Shown here piece by piece: positions 34,647 to 42,723 of a stretch of DNA of 64,000 nt. The notes under the pieces are model-generated. The model did no database searches. It had not been told where the DNA came from and worked only from the letters and a program-made list of their open reading frames with translations. Both the position numbers and the translations under genes were made by a program. Origin of the DNA: Planctomycetaceae bacterium (lineage in GTDB: Bacteria > Planctomycetota > Planctomycetia > Planctomycetales > Planctomycetaceae); assembly GCA_020638955.1 (NCBI GenBank), contig JACKHO010000006.1, positions 310,001 through 374,000 of the forward strand, given 5' to 3'. Position 1 is the stretch's first letter; every line of letters starts with the position of its first letter.

Positions 34647-36047
34647 ATGAAACGATTTCTCTCCGGCCTGCTCTGCCTGTTGTGGATGAGCACTGCCTCA
34701 GCCGCTGACCGACCGAACGTCCTGTTCATCGCAGTGGATGACCTGCGTCCTGAATTGGGATGCTACGGCGCCCAGCACATTCAATCGCCGAACATCGACC
34801 GACTGGCGAGTTCTGGCGTACTGTTCGAGCAGGCATTCTGCATGGTGCCAACCTGCGGCGCATCGCGAGCCAGCATGATGACCGGCATTCGACCAACGAA
34901 GGGACGTTTCAAAAGCTACCTCACGCGTGCCGACGAAGACGCACCGGGAACCCTCACTCTCAACACCCAGTTTCGTCAGAACGGTTACTACACCGTTTCG
35001 CTGGGGAAGGTGTTTCACCACGCGACCGATAACGCCATTGGCTGGTCAGAACCCGCATGGCGTCCGAATAATGTCCCATGGTATCGCGATCCAGCCAACG
35101 CGAAGCTGCACGAACAGCAACAAGAGAAGGGAGCACGCACGCGCGGACCAGCGTGGGAGTCGGCAGACGTAGCAGACGACGCCTATGCTGACGGTGTGAT
35201 TGCCCAGCACGCCATTGCTGATTTGCGTCGGCTCAGTGAGCGTGAAGAACCATTCTTCCTCGCCGTGGGTTTCCTCAAACCGCACCTCCCCTTCATTGCA
35301 CCGCAGAAATACTGGGACCTGTACGACCATTCGAAAATCCAATTGCCAGAGAACTACCACGCTCCCAAAGACGCGCCCGCCGAATCGATTCACTCCTCGG
35401 GAGAGCTTCGCGCATACGCTGGAATCCCGGAAAAGGGGCCGGTTTCAGACGAGACCGCCCGCAATCTCATTCATGGCTACTACGCCTGCGTGAGCTACAC
35501 CGACGCACAAATTGGGAAGCTGCTGGACGAACTCGACCGTCTCAATCTGAGCGACAATACCATTGTTGTTCTGTGGGGTGACCATGGCTGGAACCTGGGT
35601 GAGCACACCTTGTGGTGTAAGCATTCCTGCTACGAAACGTCGCTGCACATCCCGCTCATTGTGCGCGCTCCAGGTATCGATGCCGGACAACGCCGTACGC
35701 AACTTATTGAGTCCATTGACCTGTACCCCACACTGTGCGAACTGGCGGCACTTACGCCACCCAAGCACCTACAAGGCCAGAGTTTTGTGGGAGTAATGAA
35801 AGACCCTTCAGCCGAATGGAAGTCAGCAGCCGTGTCTCGCTTCCAGAACGGCGACACCATTCGCACAGACGCGTTCCGTTTCACTGAGTACACAAACAAC
35901 AAAGGGAAGCAAACTTCCCAGATGTTGTACGACCACAAGTCTGACCCGAATGAGAACCAAAACGTCGCTGCTTCCCGAAAGAAAATCGCTCAGCTATTAA
36001 CGGACGAACTCCACGAACGTATGGGCCGCGAGTCCAAGTCGGAGTAA
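34647..36047 (+). CDS. Secreted sulfatase (iduronate-2-sulfatase-like, CGASR)
   Basis: 466 aa with signal peptide MKRFLSGLLCLLWMSTASAA. Sulfatase motifs: NVLFIAVDDLRPELGCYG with the metal-binding Asp pair, and the activation site C70-G-A-S-R, which has Ala rather than Pro at the third position. This variant is typical of planctomycete iduronate-2-sulfatase-like enzymes and still has the Cys and Arg needed for formylglycine formation. GDHGWNLGEHTLWCKHSCYE is the second metal-binding segment. It is predicted to remove sulfate from a uronic-acid-type glycan; the substrate is inferred. It starts 45 bp after the kinase stop, so co-transcription is possible. Confidence 0.92.
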   Translation: MKRFLSGLLCLLWMSTASAADRPNVLFIAVDDLRPELGCYGAQHIQSPNIDRLASSGVLFEQAFCMVPTCGASRASMMTGIRPTKGRFKSYLTRADEDAPGTLTLNTQFRQNGYYTVSLGKVFHHATDNAIGWSEPAWRPNNVPWYRDPANAKLHEQQQEKGARTRGPAWESADVADDAYADGVIAQHAIADLRRLSEREEPFFLAVGFLKPHLPFIAPQKYWDLYDHSKIQLPENYHAPKDAPAESIHSSGELRAYAGIPEKGPVSDETARNLIHGYYACVSYTDAQIGKLLDELDRLNLSDNTIVVLWGDHGWNLGEHTLWCKHSCYETSLHIPLIVRAPGIDAGQRRTQLIESIDLYPTLCELAALTPPKHLQGQSFVGVMKDPSAEWKSAAVSRFQNGDTIRTDAFRFTEYTNNKGKQTSQMLYDHKSDPNENQNVAASRKKIAQLLTDELHERMGRESKSE

Positions 36048-36129
36048 GCCCGTGTGCGGTTTCACCAATGAATGATGGCCCGTTGGCATTACGCTCATTC
36101 AAAACTCGTATGGCGGAAGTTTTTCGTAG

Positions 36130-36234
36130 GGTGGGTGAAGTCCGCATCAAACCAAAGGGGAACTTGGCCAAATCACACCGTGCGTGAACTGTAATGGCGA
36201 TACCGTACCGCTCATGCTGCGGACGTAACCCACC
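36130..36234. repeat. Dyad element with GGTGGGT arms
   Basis: The left arm GGTGGGTGAAGTCCGCA (36130-36146) and right arm TGCGGACGTAACCCACC (36218-36234) are complementary at 15 of 17 positions, across about 70 bp. It lies between convergent genes, and its left arm recurs near the IS110 element at 20945-20968. This looks like a MITE- or REP-type element. Confidence 0.65.
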
Positions 36235-36286
36235 ATAACACGGGTGATTTGCCTCATCGTAGTCTGCAGATTCTCTGAGGTTTGAA

Positions 36287-37435
36287 TCACTCTGGCTTCG
36301 GCAATCCCAGCAACTTCACGGCGTTGGCGTAGTAGATTTTCTCCAGGACTTCATCTGGCAGAAAGATTCCATAAATCATCCAGAAACCCTGACGATGGTG
36401 TGACTCCGCCGTGTCGAAGTATTCGTCGTCAGTCTCCATGAAGCGGTAGTACAACCGGTACGCGTCCGCCTTGGGTGTGGTGTCGGTACCGAAGAGAATG
36501 CGGTCCTGATATTTGATGAAGAACCGACGACAACTGTAGGGCTGGCGCCCCAGTTCATTAATGCGGGCATCGATGTCCACATAGAAATTCGGATACTTGT
36601 CCAGCCACTGGCCGACCGCCTCCAAATCTTCGGGATTGTTTCCAAAGTGCGCTCCAATAAACGTCGTCTCGGGATGCTTGGCAATTGCCCGGTTACGTTG
36701 TTCGAGCAGTTCTTCGCGTGAAGGAAACTTGTCACCAAAAAAGAGCCAGCCAGGATGCTCGTTCAGCTCGTGCCAGCGCTCGTTGTATCGATCAAGCGGT
36801 GTGAAAAAGGCGGCAGGATCGGCCGTGTGAATCATGACAGGCCGGCGCATTTCACCACACAGTGCCCAAATCGGGTCGAGCCGCTCATCATCGATTCCAA
36901 GCAGCTTGCCGTCTTTGTCGCGGTAAGAAAGGCCCAGCGTTTTGTGGAACTTCAGTCCTTTCGCTCCCGCTTCAAAGCTGCGTCGTAGCCGCTCTGTCTC
37001 CCGTTCCGTCCAGCCTTCTTCATCAAAGCCATTCAAATTGATCAGGGCAAACGTCAGAAATCGTCCGGGATGCGCTTTATCCAGCGCAGCAACCGTTTCT
37101 TTGAGCCGATCATCCCACCCTCCGTCGAGGTTAATGACCGTTCGCACTCCGGCATTGTCCATTTCTTTCAAATAACGGGCGACACGCTCCTCAGTCAGAG
37201 TGTTCGCCCCACCCCCCAAATGGTTGTGCACATCGATAATGGGATATTTTGGCAAGTTCACCCGCGTCACTTTGGTCTTGAGCATGGATCGCGGTTGCCA
37301 GTCTCGCAGTTTCAACTCCCGGATGTCATCGGCCTTGCTCTCCTCGGCTGCATCCTGCTGCGCAAATAAAGTTGAGGTGAGGACCAGACACGTACACAGA
37401 GTTAAAACAGAATTGAGTAATCTACTTGGATTCAT
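36287..37435 (-). CDS. Secreted amidohydrolase-family protein (Amidohydro_2 type)
   Basis: 382 aa with a signal peptide (about 1-25). It is a TIM-barrel metal-dependent hydrolase or decarboxylase-like protein. Metal ligands are visible: IIDVHNHLG (His70, His72), PVMIHTADPAAFF, TFIGAHFGNN and RILFGTDTTP. The ACMSD/2-pyrone-4,6-dicarboxylate hydrolase group is the nearest named type. Export makes a role on extracellular or periplasmic compounds likely, but the substrate is unknown. It may share a transcript with the CBM9-like gene upstream (37586-38335, same strand, 150 bp apart), although a REP palindrome lies between. Confidence 0.85.
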   Translation of the reverse strand: MNPSRLLNSVLTLCTCLVLTSTLFAQQDAAEESKADDIRELKLRDWQPRSMLKTKVTRVNLPKYPIIDVHNHLGGGANTLTEERVARYLKEMDNAGVRTVINLDGGWDDRLKETVAALDKAHPGRFLTFALINLNGFDEEGWTERETERLRRSFEAGAKGLKFHKTLGLSYRDKDGKLLGIDDERLDPIWALCGEMRRPVMIHTADPAAFFTPLDRYNERWHELNEHPGWLFFGDKFPSREELLEQRNRAIAKHPETTFIGAHFGNNPEDLEAVGQWLDKYPNFYVDIDARINELGRQPYSCRRFFIKYQDRILFGTDTTPKADAYRLYYRFMETDDEYFDTAESHHRQGFWMIYGIFLPDEVLEKIYYANAVKLLGLPKPE

Positions 37436-37495
37436 TTGTGTTCCGTGCTTTTTGAGTGCAGGTGTGTTGAATTCGTAGAGGCAGTTTCAGGCCCC

Positions 37496-37520
37496 GGTGG
37501 CACAGACATTCCTGTCTGTC
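37496..37520 (+). repeat. REP family copy 2
   Basis: GGTGG then CACAGACATTCCTGTCTGT, the reverse complement of copy 1 over essentially its whole length. It lies between two minus-strand genes. Confidence 0.75.
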
Positions 37521-37585
37521 CTTTCCCAGATCATACTTCTTGGACTGGAAGGTTTTGATACAGGTCCACGTAGTTCGTCAAGAAC

Positions 37586-38335
37586 TTATTCGAAGACCAG
37601 TGTGCCGAAATTCTTGAAGTCGTGAAAACTCGGCCCCACACGAGCCCAGTCCCAGCCGGTTGTTTTTCCATTGTCGTAATCAACCCGATAGAAATTCGCC
37701 CGCCACATCGTGCCAGACTTCGGCGGCACGTTTTGCAACGGCTTGAGTAAGTCATATGGGATGAAGACCTCCGCACTCCACCCCGAGACCTGAGCCATCG
37801 ATTCAATCGAGCCACCACTGGCCGAAACGCGTTTCACGATTTTCCGATCACCCTCGTAATGCCACGGACGCCATCCCAGAAATCGCCCATCGAGGTTGGG
37901 CACCAGAATGGGGAGTTCGTATCCAAGTGGCGAGATTTCATATTCGAAGTAAACCGAATGCTTTTCATCAGTCCAGAAGAAACACTCAAAGACATCTTCG
38001 TTCCACAAGTCGAGGAAGTCCTCCTGCATTGTCGCAGTCAAAACTTCGTCCGTCCCGTCAAACAACACGTACACGCCCTTGTCGGAATACAGCATTTTGA
38101 AACGGGCCGTGTAGTCGAGCTTCCCGGCCCCACGTCGATTCAGCGCCGTCCACTCCGCCCGTTCCCACTGGGGGGCATCTCCCTTTCCTGTGACATTAAA
38201 GTCCTCGCACTTCTTCACCTGAATTTGCGGCAGTTCTGTCTCCTGCCCCGGTAGAGATGCAGCAAGCAGGAACAATGCGGCGATGAACAGACAGACCGGT
38301 CGCAGGCTTAATCGCGAAGTAGTGATGAGGAACAT
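37586..38335 (-). CDS. Secreted CBM9-like carbohydrate-binding protein
   Basis: 249 aa with a signal peptide (MFLITTSRLSLRPVCLFIAALFLLAASLPG). The remainder is one beta-sandwich domain of the carbohydrate-binding family 9-like (DOMON-related) group. Seen: KLDYTARFKMLYSDKGVYVLFDGTDE, LWNEDVFECFFWTDEK, YFEYEISPLGYE, WSAEVFIPYDLL and a final FHDFKNFGTLVFE. It has no catalytic domain, so it probably binds a sugar or another small ligand in the periplasm. The C-terminal FG-x-L-x-F ending is usual for the family. Confidence 0.8.
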   Translation of the reverse strand: MFLITTSRLSLRPVCLFIAALFLLAASLPGQETELPQIQVKKCEDFNVTGKGDAPQWERAEWTALNRRGAGKLDYTARFKMLYSDKGVYVLFDGTDEVLTATMQEDFLDLWNEDVFECFFWTDEKHSVYFEYEISPLGYELPILVPNLDGRFLGWRPWHYEGDRKIVKRVSASGGSIESMAQVSGWSAEVFIPYDLLKPLQNVPPKSGTMWRANFYRVDYDNGKTTGWDWARVGPSFHDFKNFGTLVFE

Positions 38336-38499
38336 CGAACTGTGTGAGTCAACGAAGAGGGAAATGGAAGACTGAGGCTAAGCTGTTCCGCACCACGAAC
38401 GCAATGCTCGAACAACTCCGCCCAATGTACTTTCGCACAATCTGATGCCACAATCATGGGACAACGTGTCACGTCACTCCAACGATTGAGACGCCCGAA

Positions 38500-39612
38500 A
38501 TGAAACGACGAACATTTGTTGCCGCTGGTCTGGCCACTTTGAGCACGGCTCCGCTCCTTGCTGCGTTTAAAGAGCAACAGTGGGCCAAGGCTGTGGACGT
38601 GCTGGAACAGGCCGCCGCGTCGGGGCAGGTGGAATCGGCATCACTGCATGTGCAGCACGGGGGCGTGAAATTCTCACGCCATTTCGGCAAGGCAGCATCG
38701 GTCGAGGCCATGTTTCTGCTGGGATCAATTTCCAAACCCATCAACGTCGCGGCCCTCATGTCGTTATACGACGAAGGGAAATTCGGACTGGATGATCGAG
38801 TCTCGAAGTACTTGCCGACATTCAAAGGCGACGGACAATCTGACGTCACCATCAGACATTTGCTGACGCACGTCTCCGGCCTCCCAGATCAACTCCCCGA
38901 GAATGGTGATTTACGCAAACGCAACGCACCTCTCAGTGAATTCGTTGCCCAGACGTTGCAAACGCCCCTCAGCTTTCGTCCGGGCACGCAGTACCAGTAC
39001 TCCAGCATGGGAATTCTGCTGGCAACGCACATTGGCGAACTGGTGAGCGGAATGGACATTGCCAACCTCACTGACAAGCGAGTGTTTCAAAAGCTCGGCA
39101 TGCAGCATTCCGCTCAGGGGCTCGGTCGATTCCAGCTCACCGACATGGTCCGTTGCCAAATGGAAGGCGCGGCCCCCGAGTCGGGGAGTGGTGATCCAAC
39201 CGCAAAGAACTGGGACTGGAACAGCCTCTACTGGCGAAAACTCGGAGCCCCCTGGGGCACGACGCATTGTTCAGCTCCCGACATTGGTCTCTTCCTCGAC
39301 GAGTTCCTGCACAATCGAGGCCAAGTGGTGAAACCGGAAACCGCAAAAATGATGATCACGAACCAGAACCCCGCGGGGCTCAAATCACGCGGGCTGGGAT
39401 TCGATGTCGGTGCCGAGACAGGCGGTCCCGGCTGCTCCGTCCAAACATTCGGACACGGCGGATCAACAGGCACACTATGCTGGGCCGATCCCGCGACAAA
39501 CACAATCTGCGTCGTCCTCACCTCATTGCCGCGCCGGGCTGTGAATCCTCACCCCAGAGAGCTGGCTTCGAACGCAGTCGCCACTGTTATCCACCCGGAG
39601 GCAGTCCAGTGA
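38500..39612 (+). CDS. Secreted serine hydrolase of the beta-lactamase class C/esterase family
   Basis: 370 aa. The N-terminus MKRRTFVAAGLATLSTAPLLAAF resembles a Tat signal, so it is exported. Catalytic motifs: S76-I-S-K79 (SxxK), Y167-S-S (YxN equivalent) and HGGSTG (the KTG-box equivalent, about residue 328). The family includes class C beta-lactamases, D-aminopeptidases and EstB-type esterases; the HGG form and length favour an esterase or peptidase over a true beta-lactamase. It overlaps the following SDR gene (GTG at 39609 within the TGA), so the two are translationally coupled. Confidence 0.87.
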   Translation: MKRRTFVAAGLATLSTAPLLAAFKEQQWAKAVDVLEQAAASGQVESASLHVQHGGVKFSRHFGKAASVEAMFLLGSISKPINVAALMSLYDEGKFGLDDRVSKYLPTFKGDGQSDVTIRHLLTHVSGLPDQLPENGDLRKRNAPLSEFVAQTLQTPLSFRPGTQYQYSSMGILLATHIGELVSGMDIANLTDKRVFQKLGMQHSAQGLGRFQLTDMVRCQMEGAAPESGSGDPTAKNWDWNSLYWRKLGAPWGTTHCSAPDIGLFLDEFLHNRGQVVKPETAKMMITNQNPAGLKSRGLGFDVGAETGGPGCSVQTFGHGGSTGTLCWADPATNTICVVLTSLPRRAVNPHPRELASNAVATVIHPEAVQ

Positions 39613-40391
39613 GCATTTTTGACAGATTTCGACTCAACGGAAAACGTGCCGTCATTACCGGCGGCAGCCGCGGCCTGGGACGAGAAATGGCCCTCGCCGT
39701 CGCTGATGCCGGAGCCGACATCATTCTCACGGGCCGTACCGCCGACAGTCTCAATGCCACCGCCGAGGACATTCGTCAACTCGGGCGACAGGCCTGGACG
39801 ATTCAGGCGGATATCGGAGTGCCCGAAGAATGTGAGCGAACGTGCGAGCACATTGTTGCCGAACATGGCCCCATTGACATTCTCATCAACAACGTGGGCG
39901 GACGGCGCGAAGATATTCCCACCGAAGACATGCCGCTGGAGAAATGGCATGAGCTCATCGACTTGAATCTGACGAGCACATTCTTGTGTACCAGAATCAT
40001 CGGCGGCAGCATGATTTCCACGGGGCGCGGCGGACGGGTCATTAACATCGCATCCATCAACGCCTTCGTCGCGGGACGCAACATTTCCGGCCGACATTAC
40101 GAAACGTCGAAGGCAGCCATTGTGCAGTTCACCCGGGCAGTTGCCGTCGACTGGGCGCCGCACGGGATTAACGTCAACGTCATTTGCCCCGGCGGATTCA
40201 TGACCGAACCCAACGTCCGCTGGTCCCAGTCGCACCCCGACGTCATTGAGAAATTCAAACAGCAAATTCCGCTGGGCGACTACGGCGACCCCGAAGACCT
40301 CGGCCCCCTGGCCGTCTACCTCGCCAGCAACGCCGCCCGCTACATCACCGGAGCCAGCTTCATCATCGACGGCGGCTACACGTTAATTTGA
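39609..40391 (+). CDS. Short-chain dehydrogenase/reductase
   Basis: 260 aa from GTG 39609, whose second and third bases are part of the upstream stop codon. Classical SDR motifs: cofactor-binding GGSRGLG (18-24), NNVGG, the active-site Ser in INIASINAF, YxxxK in HYETSKAA and PGGFMTEPN. It reduces or oxidises a hydroxyl or carbonyl group with NAD(P), and is similar in type to gluconate 5-dehydrogenase or 3-oxoacyl-ACP reductase proteins. Coupling with an exported serine hydrolase suggests use of a product released by that enzyme; this is inference. It has no signal peptide and is cytoplasmic. Confidence 0.9.
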   Translation: MSIFDRFRLNGKRAVITGGSRGLGREMALAVADAGADIILTGRTADSLNATAEDIRQLGRQAWTIQADIGVPEECERTCEHIVAEHGPIDILINNVGGRREDIPTEDMPLEKWHELIDLNLTSTFLCTRIIGGSMISTGRGGRVINIASINAFVAGRNISGRHYETSKAAIVQFTRAVAVDWAPHGINVNVICPGGFMTEPNVRWSQSHPDVIEKFKQQIPLGDYGDPEDLGPLAVYLASNAARYITGASFIIDGGYTLI

Positions 40392-40506
40392 CTCCAACAA
40401 GAGTCACACTGTGAACAGTCTGTCGAATGAACCAAACTCAAGGTCAACGCAGTCCGTAGCAAATTGATCATCCCAACACTGCCAACAGCTCGACACGCAC
40501 GAGACG

Positions 40507-40867
40507 ATGAGAATGGTTAGCTTTGAATGTGACGGAATAGTGTCAATTTGGGTGTTTCTTAAAGGAAGAGGCCCCAGAAGACTCTGAGAAAGACGTACTT
40601 CAGGAGTTCTGTGGCATTGACCACTACGACACCGACTTTCAAGAAGGCATGAGTTGCATCGAACCAGTTTCCCTGGCGTTGATCGTGAATGAATTGTCGT
40701 ACTCAGAATCATTCATCGATGCAGTGTTGGCTACCGCTGGCAGACAGAACATCGACAGAGTATTCGGAGTGATTGCGCAGTTCAATTTCGCGTACGACCT
40801 AAGCAAGGTCAGCCGATCAGTGTCCGATGACCCAAAGTTTTTCGGAGCCTTTGATTGGCATGATTAG
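40507..40867 (+). pseudogene. Frameshifted immunity 22 (Imm22/DUF4284) family gene
   Basis: Two frames together encode an Imm22-like protein of about 120 residues. From ATG 40507 (or 40513) one frame reads MVSFECDGIVSIWVFLK, matching the family start VSIW. It then shifts by +1 near 40558-40566 (CTTAAAGGAAGAGG) into EEAPEDSEKDVLQEFCGIDHYDTDFQEG, SYSESFIDAV, FNFAYD and FFGAFDW, the remaining family landmarks. Only a 72-codon 3' part (from ATG 40649) is open as it stands. Imm22 proteins neutralise polymorphic toxins; no toxin gene is adjacent. The shift may be a true mutation or a sequencing error. Confidence 0.65.
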
Positions 40868-40897
40868 TGACACTTGTGGGTGGCGGGAACAGCTAAT

Positions 40898-40919
40898 GGC
40901 GCAGACATTCCTGTCTGTG
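40898..40919 (+). repeat. REP family copy 3
   Basis: GGCGCAGACATTCCTGTCTG then TG, one base different from copy 2. It lies between the Imm22 remnant and the second IS110 element. Confidence 0.72.
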
Positions 40920-41009
40920 AAATCCGGTAGAGCAGATTTCTCATTCCATCCGCGATCGACGCGCATGCCACGATGAAAAAATAAACCGCGGAGCGACTGT
41001 GTTGTTTTG

Positions 41010-41963
41010 TCAAGTTGCGATGGTCGTGATTGGCGGGGATTTTCGATTTTCTGGTTTCAGTTGTGTGTTGAGGTGAACGAGCATTTTTCGGGCGCAGGCG
41101 ATGATTGCAACGTTGTACGGTTTACCGCGCTGACGCAGGCGTTGGTAGAACGCGCTGATGACTGGACACCAGCGGGCGGCGGTTTTTGCGGCCATATAGA
41201 GCGCACATCGGGCAGCCGCTCGGCCTCCGTAGATTCTTCGTCGACCGCACCAGTTGCCTGATTCTCGGGCGTGGGGAGCCAGGCCGGCCAGGGCAGCGGC
41301 TTGACCGCGCGTGAGTGTTCCGAGTTCGGGGAAATGCGACAGCAGAACGTTCACCGTCTTCTGCCCCACGCCTTTCTGGGACGACAAGATCTGGGCCTTT
41401 TTCTGAAACTCGGCATCAGTCTGGATGAGTCGTTCGATTTGTTCATCAAGATTGCGTTCGACGGTGTTCAAGGACTCAATACTGTCGCGAATGCAGGCCG
41501 CGACTTCAGCATCAGCACACGCCTCCAGGCGAGCCATTTCGCGGACACGATCTTCCACGACCTGTTGTCGGCGATCGCTCAGTGCTCGCAATTTGCGAGT
41601 GTTTTCTGGTGTTTTCGGCGTGAGTGCCGGTTGTGTTGCGGTTCCAAACTTCGCGATGAATCGGGCGTCGATTTTGTCGGTCTTCGCCAGCATGTTGACG
41701 CTCTTGGCGAAGAAGCGAACGCATGATGGCTGTACGACGGCGACTGGCACTTCAGCCGCTTGTAGGGCTTCTGTTACGAGTCGTTCGTATCCGCCTGAGG
41801 CTTCCATGACAACGATGGCATGGGGGAATTTTCGCACCATTGCGATGAGCTGTTCATGCCCCGCGGGCAAGTTGTCGAACTTGTCGAGAAACTTCTCCGT
41901 GGTGGCGAGGTGCAACGTTCTTTTCGAAACGTCAATTCCGAGGTAAACTGGTGTGGTCTTCAT
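41010..41963 (-). CDS. IS110-family recombinase (copy 2)
   Basis: 317 aa from ATG 41963. The RuvC-like DEDD domain has YLGIDVSKRTLHLA (Asp11), VVMEASGGYE (Glu54) and KTDKIDARFIA (Asp96/Asp99). The C-terminal domain has QKGVGQKTVNVLLSHFPELG and catalytic Ser235 in HARESGNWCG. It is the same length as copy 1 but clearly divergent in sequence, so this is a different element, not a duplication. It is complete and probably active. The last 11 codons lie inside the left 32-bp inverted repeat. A longer open frame to 42518 is leader DNA and repeats. Confidence 0.93.
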   Translation of the reverse strand: MKTTPVYLGIDVSKRTLHLATTEKFLDKFDNLPAGHEQLIAMVRKFPHAIVVMEASGGYERLVTEALQAAEVPVAVVQPSCVRFFAKSVNMLAKTDKIDARFIAKFGTATQPALTPKTPENTRKLRALSDRRQQVVEDRVREMARLEACADAEVAACIRDSIESLNTVERNLDEQIERLIQTDAEFQKKAQILSSQKGVGQKTVNVLLSHFPELGTLTRGQAAALAGLAPHARESGNWCGRRRIYGGRAAARCALYMAAKTAARWCPVISAFYQRLRQRGKPYNVAIIACARKMLVHLNTQLKPENRKSPPITTIAT

Positions 41964-42213
41964 GATCTCCCTGCCTTGTGGAAACGAGCTCCGACAACGT
42001 GTCGTGCTCTGGCGACTGTACGGGATGACCCAGAAGACGAGAGAATGTGTTCCCAGCTCCGCGTCGATCATCAAATCGCGATCAGGGCACAGAACGAACT
42101 CCATTCTCCCCAGGAGATGTCCCTGCCAGGCCATCTCCTGTTCCTTTTGGGCCGCCACTTTCAGGCGAACAAATTCTCCCAAAAATCCCCGCCAATCACG
42201 ACCATCACAACTT
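41012..42213 (-). mobile_element. IS110-family element between 32-bp inverted repeats
   Basis: The repeats at 41012-41043 and 42182-42213 are inverted copies with a single mismatch (core GGTCGTGATTGGCGGGGATT). Between them lie the recombinase gene and a leader of about 220 bp. Long terminal inverted repeats are not usual for IS110 elements, so the true ends may lie slightly inside or outside; the boundaries are provisional. Confidence 0.6.
41964..42181 (-). ncRNA. Candidate bridge RNA region of IS110 copy 2
   Basis: A non-coding leader upstream of the recombinase start, where IS110-group elements encode their guide RNA. A 9-bp perfect stem CAGGAGATG/CATCTCCTG (42111-42119 and 42132-42140) with a 12-nt loop is visible. 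The loops have not been matched to flanking DNA. Confidence 0.35.
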
Positions 42214-42720
42214 ACAAGTGCGCGGAGAGACGCAGAGGCATCGTCTGGAAGCCATTTCTCTGCGTCCCTCTGCGTGCTCTGCGGTTCAAAATAATCGAAG
42301 TTGAGAACAACCGAGAGGCACACTTTCGGTCTTCCCTCTTCTGCAGGTGAGTTCTCTTTTTGTGACTTTTCGTGTTTTTTGTGGCTATTCTCTTCGCAAA
42401 ACAAAAAAGCGAGTCGCGACTCTGGTCGAGCATGTCCCGTTGCCACAGCTTCAAGGATTTGGAAATCGCGTTCCGTCGCCGGCCGGCTCATAGAATGGGA
42501 GAACCTTGGATCACCCATTCAGTTGGGAACACATTTCCGACCTGATGTTAATCAGGCCACCGTAAGCAGACATGCTCAATCCCAACAACCCAAGTTGCGC
42601 CGGATGCACCTGCCTTAAGATTGACGACCGCGAAAAACACAAAAGGACACGAAAAGGCCAACTCACGTGTCACTACGTTTCGTGTCTATTGCGGCTAATC
42701 TCTGCCAACCAATCTGGTAG
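42214..42720. repeat. Cluster of hyphenated low-complexity repeats
   Basis: No gene. It contains GCGGAGAGACGCAGAGGC facing GCGTCCCTCTGCGTGCTCTGCGG (42221-42294), CTTTTTGTGACTTTTCGTG then TTTTTTGTGG near 42355-42390, and a similar pair at 42625-42690 (CCGCGAAAAACACAAAAGG, then TTTCGTGTCTATTGCGG inverted). These are dispersed A/C-G/T-rich dyads of the kind seen between genes in many environmental bacteria. Confidence 0.5.
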
Positions 42721-42723
42721 GCA

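Noticed and set aside
39267..39608. Open frame extending the SDR upstream
   Set aside because: It is the shadow of the serine hydrolase gene in another frame. The SDR fold begins at GTG 39609.
41964..42518. 185-residue extension of the IS110 recombinase
   Set aside because: It translates repeats (lysine-rich NSHKKHEKSQ) and the leader. The IS110 domain starts at ATG 41963.
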